Origin: Gymnorhina tibicen
Lineage: Eukaryota; Chordata; Aves; Passeriformes; Artamidae
Direction: 5' to 3'
Length of the DNA stretch: 64,000 nucleotides
Assembly (NCBI GenBank): GCA_013399875.1
Contig: VXAZ01007605.1
Location: 172,217-236,216, forward strand
Below the pieces are notes generated by a model. The model did no database searches. It was not told where the DNA came from and saw only the letters and a list, made by a program, of their open reading frames with translations. Made by a program: the position numbers and the translations under genes. Below, piece after piece: positions 63,269 to 64,000 of this stretch. Each line of letters begins with the position of its first letter. Positions within the stretch are counted from its first letter, which is position 1.

Positions 63269-63573
63269 CCTGTTTTCCTTCCCCTGAAGGGAATGAACCA
63301 TTCTTTGGTCCAAGTCCCTCTGCTTTTATTTCCACCCAAGGCTGGGGCAGTACAGGTGCCCTTTGCTTTTTAAAGCTCCCCTCAGTGCTTTCCTTGCCCG
63401 TGTTGCTCCCCTCCATGAAACTCTGCTGACTGCAAGGCAGGAGCTGCTTCCTCAAGTCGTGATTTTCCTCTGATGCTCCTTGGTGTTTTCTTTTGTTGTG
63501 GATCCCACAGGGCCATCTCCACATAGCCCAGGTGCCCCAGGGAGAGCAGGTCCAGATCACGCAGGACAGCGAG
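14392..63573 (+). CDS. BANP: BANP (SMAR1), BEN-domain CpG-island transcription factor; nine coding exons, 3' end outside window
   Basis: Nuclear DNA-binding protein. In mammals it binds unmethylated CGCG-containing motifs and activates CpG-island promoters; older work calls it a matrix-attachment binder and p53 partner. Coding joins: 14466-14535, 15382-15476, 16671-16870, 30697-30819, 31486-31661, 40211-40450, 54648-54815, 61337-61467, 63511-63573. These total 1266 nt (422 codons) with no stop and all phases agreeing, and every intron is GT-AG. Visible parts: N-terminus beginning MMSEQDLADVVQIAVEDL; basic KRQR at 41-44; heptad coiled coil about 64-97; Ser/acidic linker about 172-200; BEN domain about 240-335; Gln-rich repeats from about 361. 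Human BANP is roughly 500 residues, so about 80-100 C-terminal residues should lie right of the window. Identity rests on near-identical recalled human segments such as the GKHGKKQLDPL and WRRKQRGQSLAVKSFSRRTP stretches. The gene looks intact, with no frameshift or premature stop. Confidence 0.96.
14398..14442 (+). promoter_or_regulatory. Short upstream ORF in the BANP 5' UTR
   Basis: An ATG at 14398, six bases into the exon, reads 14 codons (MPWPAPALGSCSGA) to a TGA at 14440-14442. This is 23 bases before the main ATG. The context (C at -1, T at -3) is weak. A uORF this close could lower translation of the main frame or favour the second ATG. This is inference, since no ribosome data are available here. 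Confidence 0.4.
14536..15381 (+). other. BANP: BANP coding intron 1 (846 bp)
   Basis: GT-AG, phase 1. AT-rich, no repeats recognised. Confidence 0.9.
15382..15476 (+). CDS. BANP: BANP coding exon 2 (residues 24-55)
   Basis: Acceptor ttcctttgcag ends at 15381; donor gttatt starts at 15477, a less usual +3 to +6. The 95 nt complete Val24 and end on a codon boundary at Lys55. It encodes an acidic stretch (EVADDDVEPAL) followed by basic KRQR, then INCQDPSIK. The KRQR could serve in nuclear import, which is inferred. A phase-0 end is what allows the alternative acceptors of the next exon to be used in frame. Confidence 0.95.
15477..16670 (+). other. BANP: BANP coding intron 2 (1194 bp)
   Basis: GT-AG, phase 0. 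No repeat recognised; the sequence becomes GC-richer over the last 80 bp before exon 3. Confidence 0.9.
16671..16870 (+). CDS. BANP: BANP coding exon 3 (residues 56-122, coiled coil)
   Basis: Acceptor cccttcccag ends at 16670; donor gtaagg starts at 16871. The 200 nt encode SFLYSINQ, then an amphipathic helix TICLRLDSIEAKLLALEATC and KSLEEKLDLVMNKQ with leucine/isoleucine heptads (residues about 64-97), the probable oligomerisation coiled coil. It ends with the conserved HSPIQVPMVAGSPLGATQ and TCNKVR segment. A second AG at 16694 allows an acceptor 24 nt downstream. Confidence 0.95.
16695..16697 (+). promoter_or_regulatory. BANP: Alternative 3' splice site of exon 3
   Basis: The sequence atcaaccag ending at 16694 gives a second acceptor, 24 nt after the first. 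Its use would remove SFLYSINQ (residues 56-63) and join Lys55 to Thr64 in frame. Human BANP isoforms with and without this octapeptide exist, as I recall. Confidence 0.6.
18806..19195 (+). mobile_element. CR1 LINE 3' fragment
   Basis: gggcccagcacaggggggac, gagctggggttggccagcct, cttccagtgcctgaaggagc, ggggataaggaattgttccc and agaagctgtggctgcccctg occur in CR1 order. It carries more of the internal part than most copies here. Confidence 0.88.
24800..26145 (+). repeat. T-rich minisatellite, 153-178 bp period, with N gap
   Basis: About 1.35 kb made almost only of T with A and C. A G-containing anchor, tctggg(g)ttttgccttg, recurs at about 25029, 25201, 25376, 25554, 25707 and 25860, giving steps of 172, 175, 178, 153 and 153. 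Each unit also carries taattttttgcc and ttatttttaaaa motifs. The frames that stay open through it are a by-product of composition. Confidence 0.93.
25980..26038. other. Assembly gap (59 N) in the T-rich array
   Basis: After the gap the sequence resumes as an A run and G run before T-rich sequence returns, so the assembly is doubtful here and the true array may be longer. Confidence 0.99.
28606..28714 (+). mobile_element. CR1 LINE fragment, short
   Basis: gggctctgctcccagggaac, aggggatggcctgaagctgc and ggtcaggttgggcaccagg match the middle of other copies; both ends are missing. Confidence 0.75.
30480..30592 (+). promoter_or_regulatory. CpG-rich patch upstream of exon 4
   Basis: About 13 CG dinucleotides in 110 bp (gccggcgtcggcgctcga, ccgcgcccgcgatgtcggg) in otherwise CpG-poor intron, about 105 bp before exon 4. 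It could be a small internal island or alternative promoter, or a methylated GC-rich relic. Confidence 0.35.
30697..30819 (+). CDS. BANP: BANP coding exon 4 (residues 122-163)
   Basis: Preceded by a long T tract (30663-30692) and ttgcag; donor gtcagt starts at 30820. The 123 nt encode VVPQTTVILNNDRQNSIVAK, then MVGQEEPLSRAADSLENILS. The segment after AKM is slightly longer than the human form I recall (MEDPLSNRAPD), so it is probably a variable linker. The donor +3 to +6 (cagt) is weaker than the consensus aagt. Confidence 0.94.
30820..31485 (+). other. BANP: BANP coding intron 4 (666 bp)
   Basis: GT-AG, phase 2. No repeat seen; the last 110 bp are GC-rich. Confidence 0.9.
31486..31661 (+). 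CDS. BANP: BANP coding exon 5 (residues 163-222, Ser/acidic linker)
   Basis: Acceptor cttgcccgcag ends at 31485; donor gtacgc starts at 31662. The 176 nt encode AVPGRRQNTIVVKVPGHDDS, then HNEDGESGSEASDSVSNSGQ and a VTLITLNSE end. The ED/S-rich run (about 176-196) is a likely disordered, phosphorylatable linker before the BEN domain. The exon and its flanks are very GC- and CpG-rich. Confidence 0.95.
32046..32536 (+). mobile_element. CR1 LINE 3' fragment
   Basis: Contains tgctgggcactgctgaggct, cacctggagttctggggtca, acagacattgaggggctgga, agcctggagaaaagggggct and a ttttccaacctcagtgattc end. A piece between gcctcagg and gcgctcagg is deleted relative to the copy at 2594. Confidence 0.9.
33623..33712 (+). 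repeat. 15-bp tandem repeat with adjoining hairpin
   Basis: ggtttcttttataat steps at 33623, 33638, 33653 and 33668. It is followed by AACCATTAT ... ATAATGGTT, a perfect 9-bp inverted repeat with an 11-bp loop (about 33683-33711). Confidence 0.9.
33989..34230 (-). mobile_element. CR1 LINE 3' fragment, inverted
   Basis: Reverse-complement order: atcctggaatggtttgggtg, accttaaagctcatccagtt, ttgggacacttccagggatc, gaggaattccttcccaacat. Confidence 0.92.
35207..35450 (+). mobile_element. CR1 LINE 3' fragment
   Basis: ggctttaaactgaaacaggg, ggaaggaattgttccctggg, ggacggggcttggagcagcc and a ccactccgtgattctgtgat tail: a well-preserved 3' end. Confidence 0.93.
35816..35885 (-). mobile_element. CR1 LINE tail fragment, inverted
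   Basis: cacagaatcatggaatggtt and gaagctcatctcgttccaac are the reversed CR1 terminus. Confidence 0.85.
36777..36955 (-). mobile_element. CR1 LINE fragment, inverted, diverged
   Basis: gggttggaagggagctctgg, agatcacccagccccaggca, accctccctgggcagctgct and aatgaagctcttcctcagtt resemble a different CR1 subfamily on the minus strand. Confidence 0.7.
38431..38638 (+). mobile_element. CR1 LINE 3' fragment
   Basis: aaggaattcctccctgtgag, gcagctgtggctgcccctgg, tgggacagtgggaggtgtcc and ctttagggtcccttccagcc. Confidence 0.92.
40089..40098 (+). promoter_or_regulatory. Near-match to the BANP binding motif
   Basis: tgtcgcgagc shares 8 of 10 positions with TCTCGCGAGA, with an intact TCGCGAG core, 112 bp before exon 6. 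It is a single site in a moderately GC-rich stretch. Confidence 0.25.
40211..40450 (+). CDS. BANP: BANP coding exon 6 (residues 222-302, first part of BEN domain)
   Basis: Acceptor tgtgtttcag ends at 40210; donor gtgagt starts at 40451. The 240 nt encode EDYPNGTWLGDENNPEMRVR, then a helical stretch with ITPADMLHISTNCRTAEKMA and LTLLDYLFHREIQAISNLSG, and GQGKHGKKQLDPLMIYGIR. This is the N-terminal two-thirds of the BEN fold, the DNA-contacting domain of the protein family. It is the most strongly conserved part of the gene in this window. Confidence 0.96.
41148..41318 (+). mobile_element. CR1 LINE fragment, diverged
   Basis: gaaggttcttctgccaggtg, gtggttgagcactgcaatca, ggagcgtttggacaacgctg and tgtgcagggccaggagcgat follow the order of the CR1 3' end of the 'gtggttgggcactgg' type. 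Confidence 0.75.
44840..45155 (-). mobile_element. CR1 LINE 3' fragment, inverted
   Basis: ggaatcccggagtggtttgg, ccactgtcccaggctgctcc, gccttgggcactgccaggga, catctaaccctg-like acctaaccctgtccctggca and acccttgtaaatcatttctc. Confidence 0.92.
45966..46070 (-). mobile_element. Possible decayed CR1 tail, inverted
   Basis: cacagaaccctggaattgtt and ggacagggacgctttgcact weakly match the reversed CR1 end; the rest has drifted. Confidence 0.4.
48124..48606 (+). repeat. 14-bp minisatellite with 224-bp higher-order repeat
   Basis: Core tgagcccatcagga, with variants gtcagg, accggg, attggg and shortened caggatgaaccc units. Core starts at 48249, 48263, 48277 and 48291 show the 14-bp step. The variant order beginning at 48181 recurs at 48405 (224 bp apart) for about 100 bp with one or two differences. 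Confidence 0.95.
51992..52205 (-). mobile_element. CR1 LINE 3' fragment, inverted
   Basis: catggaatggtttgggatgc, ccttccactgtcccaggtta, cacagcttctctgggaatct and ccttccccatatcccatcta. Confidence 0.92.
52350..52560 (+). repeat. 34-bp tandem repeat arranged as 68-bp dimers
   Basis: ggcaccctggaatatccc starts at 52357, 52391, 52425, 52459, 52493 and 52527, all 34 bp apart. Odd copies carry catgg(a/g)ttaaatca and even copies cgtgggttagatcgag, so the expansion unit was a two-copy block. Confidence 0.95.
52970..53186 (+). repeat. Duplicated intronic element, copy 1
   Basis: Contains aagtcaaagcactgg, gatgccacaagagatgcag, cacttggctctgttagagcc, gggtttcagggctctgggct and aatgcagaggaaac. The same series occurs 3.03 kb downstream at 55998-56232. 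It is not CR1, and I do not recognise the family. Confidence 0.93.
53555..53842 (-). mobile_element. CR1 LINE 3' fragment, inverted, well preserved
   Basis: Begins with the reversed tail catagaatcagagaatcc, then ggtggtttgggtgggaagga, gccatgggcagggacacctt, cagccacagctgctctgggc and ccttcccaatatcccatcta. Confidence 0.94.
54648..54815 (+). CDS. BANP: BANP coding exon 7 (residues 302-358, end of BEN domain)
   Basis: Acceptor ccccatcattccag ends at 54647; donor gtaaaa starts at 54816. The 168 nt encode HLFYKFGITESDWYRIKQSI, then DSKCRTAWRRKQRGQSLAVK and SFSRRTPSSSSYSGS. The first half completes the BEN domain. The basic WRRKQR segment probably contacts DNA or acts in nuclear import (inference). 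It sits alone between a 14.2-kb and a 6.5-kb intron, with a copy of a duplicated intronic element about 1.5 kb upstream and another about 1.2 kb downstream. Confidence 0.96.
54921..55130 (-). mobile_element. CR1 LINE 3' fragment, inverted
   Basis: gcctggagtggtttgggtgg, cgggcagggacaccttccct, ccagggatccaggggcagcc and gccagggcctccccaccctc. It lies 106 bp after the exon 7 donor. Confidence 0.92.
55998..56232 (+). repeat. Duplicated intronic element, copy 2
   Basis: Matches 52970-53186 in the same direction, close to identical from gatgccacaagagatg to gcagaggaaac and looser upstream. It carries an extra internal copy of a 22-bp unit: ccacaagagatgcagttc plus tgca at 56109-56130 and again at 56131-56152. 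Confidence 0.93.
56575..57613 (+). repeat. 20-bp minisatellite flanking an N gap
   Basis: Unit ggctgtgtccctggggaggt with variants ending ttgt, and ctctgtcc or ctgtgccc. Perfect 20-bp phase is visible at 56581-56629 and 57403-57610 (about 13 visible copies). G-rich and strand-asymmetric. Confidence 0.96.
56630..57402. other. Assembly gap (773 N) in the 20-bp minisatellite
   Basis: Both edges are the same repeat, so the missing sequence is almost certainly more of it; the gap length may be an estimate. Confidence 0.98.
58424..58558 (+). mobile_element. CR1 LINE 3' fragment, other subfamily
   Basis: ttgtcaccatccctggagac, catcaaaacccacctggatg and aaatcatctccagaggccac, then ttccaacctcctttacgtg: the 3' end of an older CR1 type. 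Confidence 0.75.
59597..59628. repeat. (AT)16 microsatellite
   Basis: Sixteen uninterrupted AT units, followed by gtatac. Confidence 0.99.
61337..61467 (+). CDS. BANP: BANP coding exon 8 (residues 358-401, Gln-rich repeat start)
   Basis: Acceptor cttcttttccag ends at 61336; donor gtatgt starts at 61468. The 131 nt finish Glu358 and encode GSQSSVSASSEMQQNQPQ, then ALHYALANAQQVQIHQIGED and GQVQV, ending on a codon boundary. The second half (from Ala-Leu-His-Tyr) matches human BANP as I recall it, while the Ser/Gln-rich first part looks different. The frame stays open 34 codons past the donor. Confidence 0.94.
61468..61572 (+). other. BANP: In-frame read-through tail of BANP exon 8
   Basis: If the exon 8 donor is not used, the frame continues for 34 codons (VCPQVFLNSSLPPSQNSAPA then AGQRLILKSEPAIT) to a TAA at 61570-61572. 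This would give an alternative 435-residue protein lacking the downstream Gln-rich repeats. It is not proven to be used. Confidence 0.35.
61584..61589 (+). terminator. Candidate intronic polyadenylation signal (AATAAA)
   Basis: AATAAA lies 12 nt after the read-through stop codon, with a second AATAAA at 61618-61623. A G-rich run (gcttgcaggggggg) lies between them and T-rich sequence follows. The arrangement fits a composite terminal exon. Confidence 0.35.
63211..63267. repeat. (GAT)19 microsatellite
   Basis: Nineteen uninterrupted GAT units, 243 bp before exon 9. It translates to poly-Asp or poly-Ser in open frames, but it is intronic. Confidence 0.99.
63511..63573 (+). CDS. BANP: BANP coding exon 9 (residues 402-422)
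   Basis: Acceptor gatcccacag ends at 63510; donor gtgagc starts at 63574. The 63 nt encode GHLHIAQVPQGEQVQITQDS and Glu, a continuation of the QVQI-type repeats of exon 8. The exon is phase 0 at both ends, so it could be skipped without a frameshift. The sequence that follows it in human BANP is not in the remaining 427 bases. Confidence 0.94.
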
Positions 63574-64000
63574 GTGAGCAAAGCCTGGGGGCCTCCCTGT
63601 GGGGCTGGGGGCTGAGTCAAAATGTGCTGGAACGAGGGGAAAATGGGGTTTGGAACCTGCTACTTCTGTCTCTGGGGGTTTTTTTGGGTTTCTTTATTAT
63701 TTAATTTAATTTAATGTAATTTAATTTTTGTTTAGTTTAGGTGGGGCTTTTTTGATTTATTTTTCTCTCCCTCACCAGCCAAGACATCTCAGTGTGTGTT
63801 AATTGTTCCATAAGGCTGATGATCTTTGGAAATTTAGTACTTACAGAGCTTAACAGGAAACCAGGTGCTTGCACTGCCATGAAAATAAAATTATTCTGTT
63901 TAGGTTGATGAACTAAACGTGGTCAGAACACTCAGGGCCTTCAGTGGTTGAACAGGAGCTGGAGAAACCTTCAGCCTCCATCAGTAAAGAAATTTTCCGG
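63574..64000 (+). other. BANP: Start of BANP intron after exon 9
   Basis: Donor gtgagc, then intron to the window edge with a TTTAA-rich stretch at 63695-63735. No further exon seen. Confidence 0.8.

Larger units (their letters stand above)
61468..63510 (+). other. BANP: BANP coding intron 8 (2.0 kb)
   Basis: GT-AG, phase 0. Apart from the read-through tail and the GAT repeat, no repeat seen. 62150-62720 is AT-rich unique sequence. Confidence 0.9.

Noticed and set aside
63154..63620. Frames with poly-Asp or poly-Ser runs
   Set aside because: They are translations of the (GAT)19 microsatellite in intron 8.

Overview
This is vertebrate, almost certainly avian, genomic DNA. It has long introns, GT-AG exons, a CpG-island promoter and about two dozen truncated CR1 LINE 3' ends of the kind found in birds. 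The CR1 subtypes (GC-rich, 'gcccctggatccctgg' style) and the compact introns suggest a songbird, which is an inference. Almost all of the window is one gene on the + strand. I recognise it as BANP (BTG3-associated nuclear protein, also called SMAR1), a BEN-domain nuclear protein. In mammals it binds unmethylated CGCG elements (TCTCGCGAGA) and activates CpG-island promoters; it has also been described as a matrix-attachment-region binder and p53 partner.

Layout. 1-2.6 kb: upstream DNA with no gene I can recognise. 2.6-3.0 kb: a CR1 ending four bases before a CpG island. 3.02-3.85 kb: the CpG island, the probable BANP promoter and 5' end, broken by a 145-base N gap (3186-3330) and by a second CR1. 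Its left edge carries three matches to the ZNF143/Staf SBS motif within 96 bp. 3.9-14.4 kb: the inferred 5' UTR intron. 14.39-63.57 kb: nine coding exons whose reading phases join perfectly, giving 1266 nt or 422 codons. They hold the start codon, an acidic N-terminus, a coiled coil (exon 3), a Ser/acidic linker (exons 4-5), the BEN domain (exons 6-7) and part of the Gln-rich C-terminal repeat region (exons 8-9). The last coding exon or exons and the 3' UTR lie beyond the right edge.

The introns contain the unusual material: a 1.3-kb T-rich minisatellite with a 153-178 bp period around an N gap (24.8-26.1 kb); a 14-bp minisatellite with a 224-bp higher-order repeat (48.1-48.6 kb); a 34-bp repeat built as 68-bp dimers (52.35-52.56 kb); a 20-bp minisatellite around a 773-base N gap (56.6-57.6 kb); a 78-bp triplication (9.8-10.0 kb); and a ~220-bp element present twice, on either side of the BEN exon 7 (52.97 and 56.0 kb). 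An in-frame read-through of exon 8 reaches a stop codon followed by an AATAAA, a candidate for intronic polyadenylation.

I found no second protein-coding gene, tRNA, rRNA, CRISPR array, provirus or novel multigene system. The window is an ordinary animal-gene locus; its interest lies in regulation and in repeat structure. All calls come from reading the sequence, without alignment software. Human BANP comparisons are from memory.
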